Part shown: one piece after another, positions 34,971 to 46,721 of the stretch
Numbering within the stretch: the stretch's first letter is position 1
Layout: each line of letters opens with the position of its first letter
Assembly: GCA_014925825.1 (NCBI GenBank)
Contig: JACGCK010000054.1
Span: 62,001-126,000 of the forward strand
Origin: Pholiota molesta
Taxonomy: Eukaryota > Basidiomycota > Agaricomycetes > Agaricales > Strophariaceae
Reading direction: 5' to 3'
DNA: 64,000 bases
Made by a program: the position numbers and the translations under genes
The notes under the pieces: model-generated
The model's input: only the letters and a program-made list of their open reading frames with translations
Told to the model about the DNA's origin: nothing
The model's database searches: none

Positions 34971-37363
34971 ATGCTCCCATCTTCATCGGTAGTGCCGACT
35001 TCCTCTACCACAGTTTTCTGGCCAAAAGGGTGCACTAAAGGAGGCATATGCTATGGGTGGCTGAAACCTGCGATATGCGTCGCAGGCGTCATTGATGTAA
35101 GCCCTCTGAGAATATGTATCTTCGTTCGACACGTCTCATAACACCAATTTATTCATGACTAGGATGCAGCAAACATCCAAAATTCTGACGAGTTATCTGT
35201 AGCACTCTCCCAGTCGGAGCAATGGAAGGCTATACAGAACTCTTGTGGAGGGAACCCCATGTTCCTTGGAATCTGCACTTTCGAGCAGGACGGGCATTCG
35301 CCGATACCAATGTCATTGACATTATTCGGTCACGAAGAACAAAATATATCCTATATTCTATATGACCCACATGCCCCGAACTCTCTTCGTTTTTATGTCA
35401 TGGAAACACCGAGGGATTCCGCTCGAGTGGTTGATCCAATAGGTCCTCGCGATCCTTATAACCGTCTGGCTCGTTACGACTTTACTCGCCGTCAATGCAA
35501 TGGAATTGAACGGGCAATAGATGATGTGGTGATTAATCAGGTATGCTCTCTGTCTCTGTATATATCTGTTCGAACTCAATGCTTTCACAGATCAATGCAT
35601 CCGCTCTACTCCAATGCGTGTTGAATTCACCGTCAAGATCTTCAAAACTTCTTCCTACTACTGCTGTACTCTTGCTTTCACTTGCAGCACACCTTGGATC
35701 TTGTTCTGCTCTCCTTCTTTCATTTTCAAGGGTTGCCATGGCTATAATTGGTTTACCTTTGATTCCCAGCATACGTTCGCTTACAAGTACACAGGGCATT
35801 GAAAAGCGCTTTACATTAAAGATATTTCGGCCATAGGTCTGCTCTATTTTTTTAGCCACGTTTCTCCTTATACTTAACTGTGACATCAGTTCAGCAGATA
35901 GATGTCCGAATCGAACAGGCGATATTTTTCATTACTCATGTCCCGACACTCAACCGGCGGAACTCATACGATACACCAACATACTCTGTTCGATACACCA
36001 AGTATGCTAAAATTATTGCAATTTTTTTTTGCGCGTTTCTAACCTATTCCCAGCTTCTTCAACACTGTTTGGCTAATGATGAACGACATGACATTGGGCA
36101 TGGCGTGTGGGGCTTTTCTCTCTGAAAACAGCGTCACCCTTGCCGCATACGCAAATACCGCCGTCCAGACGTGGCTCTTCCATTTGCCGCGCGAGGCTAT
36201 CTACTGGCTCGATGCCTGGCCTGCGGGTCTCAAGCTCAACGCTCAGCTCAGCAGCTTCTACGTCTACACGTTCATTGGTGTCATCGATACCTGGGATTAT
36301 ATTCTACCGCCACTGACCCCATACCTGTTCACTACATTGGGCACGCTTGCTTCTACTGGTGGATTGACGTTGCTGCTGGCTGTGCTCTCCGATTTGTTGT
36401 CGTTTTTCCTCACGGCGCATCTCCGGATTGCGTATGAGCTCGCGCGGGTGGTGTACTGGGCTGCAGGCATTCGACTAGGGGGAGGATTGCTATTGGGCGT
36501 CTTTCGCGGTGCGTTCTCTGCCTGCTTTGCAGATTTGGAATCTAAGTTATTTTTCGGTGTGTAGGGAAACGGCGGAATGTTTTGCGCAACCGTACTGATA
36601 CGTGGTCGTATGATATCGACCAGCTCCTCTTCGGCACAGTTCTGTTCACATTGCTTGCATTCCTCTTCCCGACAGCCTTGGTTTACTATGTTCTTTTTGC
36701 TGGAGTAAGAGCTATATGCTTTATTGCGTGAAGTTCGAATGCTTACTAGAATGGTCCTGCAGCTCCGTCTGGCAACACTGCTTGTCCAAGCATCAATTGA
36801 GACATTGCTCGCATTTATGCACCATTTCCCGCTATTTGCTCTGATGTTGAGAGGCAAGGATCCCCAGCGGCTCCCTGGTATGTTTTTACACACGTTAATT
36901 TCGTTATATATCTCCTAATTTCTCTGATATCTAGGAGGAATATACTTCACCCTTCAGGTTCTTCCACATCCTATGAGAGATCATAAAAAGACATTGCGGA
37001 TAAGGATGAACCATCGTCTTATCTCGTCTTGAGGTGCGTTTGTTAACTGTCGCAATTGCTCCATAACACTTATACAACCGATGATTCGTAGAACCAGCCT
37101 ATTTCACTGTCTGCCATATTCTTCCAATATAGTACGTCCATTGCATATCTCTTTCGTTTGAAAATGAAATGAACACCTTTCTTATGATCTCAGTTGAACT
37201 TTGGAATCGTCTGGCTCGACACTATAACCCGCTACGGCTACTTTACCAAGTTCTGGCAGGTCAGCATCTGTCGTCGATTCCAGGGTACTCGATCCGGTAC
37301 GCTGCTGGTCCTGAGTTGCCAAAGAAGGATCAGGAAGGATCAAGGTTGGGAAACACGATGTAG
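34971..37363 (+). CDS. GPI1: GPI-GlcNAc transferase complex subunit Gpi1/PIG-Q
   Basis: Multi-exon gene. Clear exons are 34971-35096, 35163-35540 and one starting at 35591. Later exons carry the family core: QQIDVRIEQAIFFITHVP, WLMMNDMTLGMACGAFL, FHLPREAIYWLDAWPAGLKL, SFYVYTFIGVIDTWDYILPP, RRNVLRNRTDTWSYDIDQ, LLFGTVLFTLLAFLFPTALV and LLAFMHHFPLFALMLRGKDP. Several hydrophobic membrane segments are present. Gpi1/PIG-Q is a stabilising, non-catalytic subunit of the ER complex that transfers GlcNAc to phosphatidylinositol, the first step of GPI anchor synthesis. The start MLPSSSVVPTSSTTVFWPKG is at the first ATG that leads into the conserved frame. The final exons (about 36940-37363) are less certain and may contain a missing base near 36980. 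Confidence 0.9.
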
Positions 37364-37769
37364 CAGATTTTGACCGTAAATAAACTATAATGTGTATATT
37401 GAAATGCCTGGTAGAAATAAGTATGTGCTTTGATATAGACACCTCTGCAGAAAACCGAAGTCTGAATTGCAGGCCCTCCTAGCCAAGTCCTAGCCAAGTA
37501 GTGCTATACATACAGCCGTCACGGTAAATATATGACGGATGTGACATCCAACTTCAACTTGCCAAGAATCCGCATCCTTGCCGCATCCCGTCCGCATCCC
37601 TTCCTCTTCAAATCCTTACTTGCCCTTTTATACCTAGTCTCGTTGGGTCACAACCCAAACTATAGATTGCAGTGGTGTGATAAATATTGAAGGTTTGTGC
37701 TCGTTCCACGTTCCTGATACGCATTTCACAAATCAACTAACTCCTTTGCTGGCTACAGGGCAGGGCGAC
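37364..37769. other. Intergenic
   Basis: It separates GPI1 from the next plus-strand F-box gene. A likely 5' UTR intron ends at ctacag near 37758. Otherwise nothing is recognised. Confidence 0.35.
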
Positions 37770-39527
37770 ATGAACATGGATCTGCAGCTCTCACTGAACG
37801 ACAGCAACTCAGTCGAAAAATCTGACCGACTCATTAACGACGCCGTTTCCCGGCACACAGCCGCCATTGTGGCTTTAAAAGTTCAGCAAAATGCTCTTGC
37901 ACCTGTCTCGCGCCTTCCTCCCGAGATCCTCTGCCGCATTTTCACCATGGTGAAGACACAAGTGCAGACGTACTCCTTCAGGAAGGCACCAGCTTTCTTG
38001 AAATGGATTGAAGTAACCCATGTTAGTTCCCATTGGAGGCGTGTCGCTATAAATTTTTTAAATCTATGGGTCGATCTGCCCTTGAAAATATCCGATGGGT
38101 CGAAGAAATGCTTCAAAGATCCAAACATGCCGGGCTTGTCATCAAAGCTGATCTCCGTCCGCAATCAATACACGCTACAACTCCAGGACTTAAGCTCGCT
38201 CTAAAACACAGTTCCCGAATCCAAGATTTATCTCTCTGGGGAATCCACGACATATCCGCATGGAACGATTTACAAAAGTCGTTGCCTAAGCTTGCTCCAC
38301 GGCTGGAGTATTGTTCTATAATGGGCAGCTATCTTCTACAATCGATCTTGGGTTCAGGCGTGTATGATCCTACATTCAACCCCATTATTATATCAGACGA
38401 AGTCTTTTGCGAAACGAAACGCCTACGGCAGCTGATTTTGTCGGACTGTAATCCCAACTGGAAATCACATCCATCTCTCTTCCATTCCCTCAAAATGCTC
38501 ACGTTAGATGAACTACATTGGATTCTAAACCAACCGGAAAGCAATTCGTTGATGCCCTGAAAGGAATGCATGACCTGGAATGTTTGGAAATAACAAATGC
38601 ATTCCCGGTCGAACAACAAATGTCTGGGCGTCTGACCAAATACACCTGGCCTCTCTTAAAACGCTATCCATAAGCTCTACATATACAACCGTCGAGACTT
38701 TCTTTCGCGTTGTCACTTTCCCGCCAACAGCGATGGTCAAGATAAAATGCGGTGTGGATCAGGCTTCCACTTCCCATGTTGACCCCTCTGGTGTCATCCT
38801 GAGCCTCTCCCGGTCGTACTCAAATGTCATGCCAGATATAAATTTCCATACTCTGGTCTATCTTCCAATACTTTATGCGCACGAATGCCAACTCATGCTA
38901 TTCTCGGACGGTATGGCAGAGAGACTTGATATAGCCAATTACACCACCGTCACGGCGGGTTTGAAATTGAAATTTGAATGGACAGCATCACCGCTTTCTA
39001 CCCAATGTATAACGAAGGTCCTCACCAGCATTTTCGGCGGTGCATTACCTCTACGAGATGTCTCCATGCACCTTGATCTGAGATATAGCAAAGGCCTTTC
39101 TGTCGGGACATTGGCGAAAACACTTGGAACACTACCTCAGGTGCGTTCTATCATGGCGGGCAGACACACCAGCCGAACCCTCCTCAAAACATTGCAGTTC
39201 AAATTGCACCTTGAGGAAGAGGAGTCCACCTGTCCAATAAGAAACTGCTGCTTCCCTCAACTTTCATCCATCTATTTTGAAAACACGAAGTTCTGGGTGC
39301 CGTTCCTCTCCGACTTTCTGCAGGACCCAACCTCCATTTCGGTCGAACTATTGAAGAACGTACTTGACCTACGTTCTAATTGCGGCGCGAAGATTGAAAA
39401 GCTATCCGTTCAATGCTGCCGAAATCTTGGGAAGCACGACGTACACTCGCTATCGCAAGTCGTGGGTGAGATCGATTGGGATGGGCTCGAGTCATACAGT
39501 GATTCCGACGGCGAGGATGACGAGTAA
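37770..39527 (+). pseudogene. F-box-like protein C, paralogue of A, frame broken three times
   Basis: From the ATG at 37770 (MNMDLQLSLNDSNS) the protein follows F-box protein A closely: SRLPPEILCRIFTMVK, VTHVSSHWRRVAINFLNLW, PGLKLALKHSSRIQDLSLWG, TKRLRQLILSDCNPNWKSHP, DALKGMHDLECLEITNAFP, VETFFRVVTFPPTAMVKI and an acidic C-terminus (SDSDGEDDE). Comparison with A shows single-base losses near 38084, 38535 and 38633; no other disruption is visible. Either the copy has begun to decay, or these are the same kind of sequence errors seen elsewhere in the window. If intact, it would be about 585 residues and an SCF adaptor. Confidence 0.75.
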
Positions 39528-39921
39528 AAGGAGATGAGGGTCTATTTAGTTATTCTGACTGTACAATTACTGTGATTGAAATGCGCACTGTACGATGTAT
39601 TCTTTGATCTTGGACGCCATCAATAAGAGATAATACAAAGACATCTAACTGTATGATGTCACAGAAATACTGCTTATGTCAGATGTTGTTTCTCTTTGTA
39701 CTGTTTGAAGGAGTACTTCAGTCCGGAGTTCGCAACAACTCCAGAAGCTTAACTCGAATAAAAAAATAATTCATTAGACAGCACGACATCTACATCACTC
39801 ATGCATATCCGAATGCTACGACAATACATAGATAAAAGTCAGTCAAGAAACAGCTGATCTAAATATAGACATATAATTTACACATGTGGCCATGAATCCC
39901 TCTTGTTCTCTAGTAGCCACC
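39528..39921. other. Intergenic
   Basis: The 3' region of F-box gene C and upstream region of the methyltransferase gene. No further element recognised. Confidence 0.35.
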
Positions 39922-40825
39922 ATGAAATTGTCCAACGCGTTCAGCCTCCTTCAGGACTATGGATCGGGGCTACGATAGCACTTCCACCGACTCTGAAATC
40001 CGTGCTACGTAACCCGCTGCTTTTATTACGGCCTGCAAAGCTCTCGCGGCTCTACATGGACAATTTGTGGGTGATATTTGGCGATGGGACAGACAGCAGC
40101 GCAAAAGCAACAAAAGAGATCCTCATCACACCCTACGCACATGGTGTCGTTCTTGACATTGGCGCAGGTGGGATCATTTTTTCTCTTTATGCCTGCGATT
40201 ATCGCGAATGCTAACTATGAGCGCTCCACGGGCTTTAGGTCACGGACATACTGCTCGATATCTCAACAAGGAGCGCGTCTCGCGTTACATCGCGCTTGAG
40301 CCTAATGCTCTCATGCATCCGCGTATTCGTGCGCAAGCCGATGCTGCAGGATTCCACGAAGCCGATGGCACTCTCGTGATCCTTTCCTGCGGAGCAGAGG
40401 ACACAAAAACCATCCTATCCACCTTGGCGCTCGCGTCCGCAACCGGGGACGCATCTCAGACCCCGCCTGTAGACACCATCGTGTCGGTGCTGACGTTATG
40501 CACCATCCCGAACCCGCAGCGCAGCGTCGCTGATATGGTGAGGGACGTGCTGAAGCCTGGCGGGGAGTTTCTCTTCTACGAGCATGTCCTGAGTCACCGG
40601 GCGGACGTCGCGTGGTGGCAGCGGTTCTGGGCGCCTATTTGGTCTTTAGGCTTTGACGGGTGCAGGATGGATCGGGCGTCCGATGTCATGTTGAAGGATT
40701 TGAAGGTAAAGAGCGAGGATGGCAAGGACGTCAGTGCATGGCGAGAAACATCGCTATGGGGGAAAGAGGGAGAGGATGAGGAAAATTTATTCTTTCACGG
40801 TGTCGGGAGGCTGATTAAGGCTTGA
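39922..40825 (+). CDS. S-adenosylmethionine-dependent methyltransferase (class I, METTL7-like)
   Basis: Two exons, 39922-40167 and 40239-40825, joined across a 71-nt intron. The SAM-binding motif I, VVLDIGAGHGHTARYLN, is created exactly at the splice junction, followed by YIALEPNALMHPRIR (motif II region) and DTIVSVLTLCTIPNPQRSVA with VLKPGGEFLFYEHVLSH, typical of METTL7-like or Methyltransf_11 proteins. The N-terminal part (ALPPTLKSVLRNPLLLLRP) precedes LYMDNLWVIFGDGTD. One base appears lost in the G-run at about 39966-39969, between MKLSNAFSLLQDYGSG and ATIALPPTLKS. The likely length is about 277 residues. The methyl acceptor is unknown; a small molecule or lipid is plausible. Confidence 0.85.
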
Positions 40826-41633
40826 TTTAGTACCCGTTGTGTTTTTAGCATCTGGGAACTTGGTATAAATGTTCCTTGCTCCAAGTGTGCTTAGGTGAGT
40901 ATTATTACTCCCAGCAACAAGAAAAATCAAAAAACCAGCTCTACCGCAGAAATTTATTGCGACTAATAACAATTGTGGTCAATTGTAGTCCCTCAATATA
41001 GTCTTCCCTTCAATCCCTCGAAACTCTGTTAGACAATGGCAAGACCACCTGTTTCAGAGCCCCGGTTATCTGCTGCAGTGTTATTATCTCAGCTTTGGTG
41101 CCGCAAGAGATGCAACTGACTGTAGCCCTCTGTGCGGGCTGTTCTTGCAGGCTGGGCTCTCATGAACGCGATGCTTTGATCACTGATGTTAATGCCACAG
41201 CAGTATCGTGCCAAGATCCCAAGGTAAATGATGGTCCAATAGCTTCAGATTCTGTTGAATAGGTGATGATGGAATGGAGAGAGAAGGAACGCAGTGTTGC
41301 GCAAGAAAGGAGTTCTGATCGTGCAGAAGAATCGATGATGAGGAGCCAAACATTAGGTTCAAGTTATAGTTCAAAAGGTTTTAAGATATCCAATGCCGCC
41401 TAGAATTTTCCTCTCCGCAAGTGCCTTCCAGCGCCATCGTAATCAGTATTCAGGAAATCTAATGGCCTCTATGGGGTCGGCATGCCATAGTACTCAGTAA
41501 AACAAAATGATTGGATGCTTATTTAAGATAAAGATAATACCTGCGGCGGATTACAACCTGTTGATTTAAGTTGTCTAATTACAATTTGCCTATGTGTGAA
41601 TTTACGAACGAACGTATCATCTCCGGATGAACG
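40826..41633. other. Convergent intergenic region
   Basis: It lies between the stops of the methyltransferase (plus) and the P450 (minus). Only small random frames. Confidence 0.4.
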
Positions 41634-44131
41634 TCAGGGGGACACGAAGCGGCCTGGTTCGATAAAATTAGTATGTAAATTATCCGACCGAGTGGAATCA
41701 ACGTACGTTATAGTCAGACCAGCACGGCAAGCCAGCACTCTGGCCTTGCGTTGTTCAAAGGTTTCGCCCGCAAATTCTGGCTCGTCTTTGACCACAATCT
41801 TGTAATGAGAAACTAGCATGGTTAGGATCGCAATGCCTTCTGTCTCAGCAAATCTGTGGAAAGGACAATAAAAATCAAGCAATTGATATAGTTCAGCAGA
41901 CGCACTTTCGCCCAAGGCATGCCCGCGCTCCTGAACGTTGCGATGGATTAGTTGTGGTAATAGATGTTTCAAGGGTCCGTACTTACCCGCGCTGAATGGG
42001 ATGAAAGCATCGCGTGGCCAATCCTCGAGGAAGCGGCTAGGTTTGAACGTATGCGGATCTTTCCAATATCGAGCTAAGAAAAGGAAGACGCGCATGAATA
42101 CGACGAGAAGGTAATGAGATCGGAAACCGACGATTGTAATGAAGACCGGTGAGATTGAGTGTTATATCAGTTCCTTTGGGAATCGGTACAGTTATAGTTT
42201 CTCCATGTAAATTGCTGGCGGTCAAAGTTGTTTCTTCTGCTGCGAACTTAGGGATACCTGCTGCCTGAAAGGAATATTACTATCAGCCCAAAAACTAAAT
42301 AAAGACGTACTTGATAAGACTCACAATTGGGAACATCCTAAGGGTCTCATAAAAGACGCTGTAAGTGAGCATACATATCAGAATAAAATCAATCATCAAC
42401 GGATTATACTCCTACGCGTTGGAATAAGTCAGCAACGGCATTTGTTCGTAGGTCTGTGGCGAAAATTAGGAATTTTGTCTTCCATGAAAGCGTGGAGGTA
42501 TATTACTGGGTCTGCACCATCAACGAGAACAGATTTTGTATGTTCATAAAGTTTATCTTGTTCGTCCGGATACAACGCCAACAGTGCAAACGTAAAACAC
42601 AATGTATGGGCGGTTGTCTGAGCACAGAATGAGATTTCCGCCTGTTGTCCCAGAGTAACATATGACATACCTCATGCCCGGCGACAAGGAAGATATAAAT
42701 GTTTCCTAGGTTTAGGCTTCAATAACTAATCGAAGTATGGCATTTTAGAAGAGAAGTAGTCACCAATGAGCTCGCTTTCTGTCAAAGTCGTTGCACCCAA
42801 GTTATTGTCGTTCGCTTCCAAGAGCTGACTAAACAGATCATGGCGCTCGATCTTCTCTGCAGCAGCTTGACGTTCGCAGATCATCTCCGTCACGTAGCGC
42901 TGTTTAAAGTAAGCGGAAAATGAGCACTCCAGTAGAGATCGTGTTTAATTTGGCACATCAAATACTTACTCGTAATTCATCGTAGGCCCTATCGGTTTGT
43001 CGAAATGTCTCCGTTAGACCCATAGCCCAACTAGGGACAGCCAATTTAACAAACACATTAGTGGTTACTGTGTGGAGGGATTCTTTGAAGGTCATCGTAT
43101 ATCCAGGTGGTGTTATTTCGTCCGCTTTCCATGAAATATCTCTGCCAAAACCTGAATATTGGACGTTAAGTCACGATATTGGCATTGGAACATCAAACCT
43201 CACCGGCAGCACCGATAATAAATAAGGCAATCTATAGAATAAGGATATTTAGGATCATCAAAAAGGGTTAGAACTGAATTCATACAGGTAAGGTTATCTC
43301 CACGCAATGATCGACAGTAAAAACATCACGATCGCCCATATCTCAGTGAACATCCCTTTGACCGTTTTGATACTTTCATTCCAGACAAGAACATTATTGC
43401 GCTAGAACAAAATCATGAATACCCAGTTTATACGGGGTGCAACAAGCAGGCTTACATCAGAGAATGCAGGAGCAGAAATTTTCCGATACTTCTTCCATTC
43501 CGCGCCTTCAGAGGCAACGATATTCCGCCCAAAGAAACTCAGGGGCCAATAATTCTGGACGGGTTTGGGAAATTTCGCGCGAGAAGACGTTACTTCCTGC
43601 TCATGTATTAGTAAGGGGTGGGGCCGGCAAAATCAGTTCTGAGTTTAACTTTTATAGCTGCAGCATCTGCAAGTACAATGGACGTTCTGACGTTCGGGGC
43701 GACACTTATCTGAAGAACGGGATGGGCGGTCAACGGGGTGTATTATCGGAAGGGCGCGTTTGCCTATCAACTCACTTCAGAATGGATATCCCGTCCAACT
43801 TGTTCAAACGCTTTTACGACACATCTTTCAGCTTTCTATGCTTCAAGATGGATAATCTCCTCAGCTCACGCTCGTGTTTGAGAACAAAGAGTTGATTCCT
43901 GCCCGCACTGATATATTTAACCTTTGGGAGCAAGTCCAGAAGACTGGAAGTAGAAAAGAGGAGTCGTCGTCCTGGTAAATTACTGCAATATAATCATTTT
44001 ATCAGTACCAGATATCAGGAATTTTGTGAATGCACGAACTGGATGCCGCGCGTCGCCTTCCAGAAAGCCGAGGCCGTCCGAAAAATATAAATAACGGTTA
44101 GAGAGATAAGCAGGAGGGGGACGCCCTGCAT
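41634..44131 (-). CDS. Cytochrome P450 monooxygenase
   Basis: A many-exon gene. The first exon starts at 44131 with the membrane anchor MQGVPLLLISLTVIYIF, followed after an intron by LPGRRLLFSTSSLLDLLPKV. Later exons give PVQNYWPLSFFGRNIVASEG, EWKKYRKISAPAFSD (C-helix region), NIYIFLVAGHE plus TTAHTLCFTFALLALYP (I-helix oxygen-binding motif), VFYETLRMFPI (K-helix ExxR), RYWKDPHTFKPSRFLED and the haem-binding loop FIPFSAG-ARACLGRKFAETE, where the intron splits FxxG from RxCxG. All family hallmarks are present, so the enzyme should be functional and ER-anchored. Substrate and CYP family are not assigned. One junction near 43835-43870 is uncertain. Confidence 0.9.
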
Positions 44132-46721
44132 TGCAAGATGTTGGAGGGGAAAGTATGTCGATCGTTCTGGTCACCGTCTTTTATAGACGGGGAATCATCG
44201 TGCCCATGTCACTGGTCGTGGTGGTACGATTCGTACGAAGCCTGTCGGCGTGGATAGAAAGGCCATCATTTTTTTAAATAATGACAGGAGTGATCTGAGC
44301 GAAATATCCTTTTTGGAACGAACGTCTGGTATCGAGACTACGGCCGACTCTATGGTTGACACGGCCTCAGAGTCTGAAAGTGGAACTGGAGACGGAGAAT
44401 ACGAGAAAGCAACAAGTGTCCAGCAGAAGGCGAACGCGAACGGCGGCTTCGGGAGAACTTTAGATTGGAAGTTGGCGGGTACCAGTGCGCGAATACTCTC
44501 TCGACCACAACTCGACCAGCTCTCAAATCTCGACGGCCAGGAGAGGGGCGGGGCGGGGTGGCCTCCTTGTATCACTCAACCATGGAATTGAACCCTCTCT
44601 AACACAGTGTGAGCTGGCCATAGCGCAGATAGAAGTTGAATATGAAGGCTGGGCGCCGGCGCTTGGTATAATCGAATTGGTAGGTGACAATGGCTCCGCG
44701 ACGGTCCCAACGCATGAAGCGCGTATAGCTTTCAAGTACCAGGGTGAGGCCTGCATAGGCAGCAATCTGATCGCGGGTGTGAAGGCCGGAGTCGACGGGG
44801 AGTCGGTATCTGTTTCGACACTGGAGGATGTGGAGGGCTGCGGTGGGCGTCGACGTCAGCTTCATCGCCGTTGAATACAAGGTTCAATTCTTCCTGGGCT
44901 TGATTTCCCTGGGTCTGATTGTTCTGGGGCATACAGGGAATACAGTCGCTGTCCACGTCAAGTCCACGTCTTCGTCGTCTAGCTCGAGGTCTTGGGCCTG
45001 TTTGTTTGTCGCCGCTCCATCATTTGTCGTCTCCGCCTTGGCCTGACTTCTTACTTTCGCCTCGAGATTTGTCGCCTCTGCCTCCCCTTGAGTCAGACTG
45101 ACGTCCTCTTCACCCTCATTGTTATCGTCTTCACTCATGCACTCGTCGATGTCTGCAGCTGCGTCATCAGTGTTCGGTGTGTTTTCCTTGCGCAACTACA
45201 CCGTTTGAACCCTTTTCGGCGCTTTCCAACCTGTGCCGAGTCTTTCTTGGTGGTCGATGCGCCTAGTTCATTCCTTTGCTGATGCTGCACGAGTGCATAC
45301 TGGCCCTATCTCCTTTCTCGATGTTCCATGAATCTCGGTGATTTCTGTTGCGCGGCGGCGAGCCAAAGGCTCAGCGCCTAAGCGCTCATGATCGGTAACT
45401 ATCCTTCTGGAACCACTTGCACCACTCGGAAACGATGGCAACTGCGCTATGAAGGGGGCCTAGCGCTGCCTAGCGGCTCCTAGTGACGCCTCCTGCATTT
45501 CTACATATTCGCCCGTTGGGATGCGGGTCTTTCCCGGAATATCTTGTAGAATTTTTCTTGGAAGCCGGATATGCTCGTGAATTTCATTTCAATCATCGAT
45601 TAGCTGCTCGACTCGATTCACTCGAAGATGGCCCTAGGGCGTCGATTATCTATAGCGTTTGCGAATGCCTGCAGTCTGGTTATCTGAAGTCATCTGAAGA
45701 TTATCATAGCTCGATTTGACAGGCTGCAAAGGCTAATACGGAGTACGTGCGACCACCTGCTACCGTATGGAGTTTGGAGGTTTTCGAATCTGAATCCTAA
45801 TTGGTGGACTATCGGTTATACGCATAAATTGCTGTGTGCGCGCGGATTTTTTGGTGTGTTCCGTGTCGTCGCTCTGCTATCCTTTGACTGGGCATCGCAT
45901 GTTGCTGGAATGCTGTAAAACTATGCTAGATTTATCGTTGTTTCATATCCGTGCATATGGTAAGATGCGTCAAGTATGTATGTATATTGAACGCTCACTG
46001 GGAACAACCTCGGACTTCGCGCCGGTTTACGTTGATGATACCCCACCTCCGCCCCGTCTCATATTCAAAGAAACTGCCTGGACGGATCTCGGAAAGTGAA
46101 AACACGTTTTTTTACTTCAGAGGCTCGCTTCGACTATTCCTATTGTGTACTGCATGTATTGTTGAGCTGCTTCCGGGCGCCGGCCCATCCTTATCTCAGA
46201 CTCAGAGCCATTAATCTGCGATCCTTTTGATAACCCGGAGGATATGTGCAAAGTTATTCTGTACGAATAGACCCAAGATGGTGAATGCAGCGAATTAGCG
46301 CCCGATTTTGCTGTGTACAGCGTGTAGATCATTCAGGATCATTCTAAGCACAGAACGGCCTAGATGCGCTGATAAGATATACGGGGTATTGATAAAAAGA
46401 ATCACATGTGTGGGAAGGAAAAGCCAGGAAAAGGACCGTATGCCTATGACGATATATCGCGTTCATGTCCGCTGTGTACTGCCCTGAGAAGTAGTTTGCC
46501 CGGTGCCCCACTGCTCGCCCGACTTGGTAGCGTAAATGCATTGAAATGCGCTGACAAACTGAGCTTGATATTAGCGTGCACAGCTTGCCCAGTGCGCTTT
46601 GAGTGCGCTAGTCTGCGCTAGTCCTAAGACAGATATTATTAATAGCTATTTGTCCCGTCCTCACACGTGTGCCTTTATCATTCCATTTCCTCTTCTTCCT
46701 CAACCACCATCCTTCCCCCCA
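44132..46721. other. Gene-poor region with weak coding traces
   Basis: A plus-strand frame at 44250-44591 and one at 44485-44874 show mildly protein-like sequence, but no family or start and splice logic could be supported. An acidic minus-strand frame is listed separately. Short palindromes such as agcgcctaagcgct (about 45373) cluster around 45370-45490. Confidence 0.3.
44884..45195 (-). CDS. Hypothetical acidic protein, doubtful
   Basis: A 103-codon frame that is strongly Asp/Glu/Ala/Thr-rich (ECMSEDDNNEGEEDVS, DLELDDEDVDLTWT) and ends in a basic tail (RPREIKPRKN). The composition could reflect a real small disordered protein or a fragment of a larger decayed gene. There is no homology I recognise and no supporting splice structure. 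Confidence 0.25.
   Translation of the reverse strand: MRKENTPNTDDAAADIDECMSEDDNNEGEEDVSLTQGEAEATNLEAKVRSQAKAETTNDGAATNKQAQDLELDDEDVDLTWTATVFPVCPRTIRPREIKPRKN

Noticed and set aside
45360..45500. Short palindromes (agcgcctaagcgct, cctagcgctgcctagc) as a mobile element end
   Set aside because: Stems are only 5-6 bp and no matching partner end or target duplication was found.
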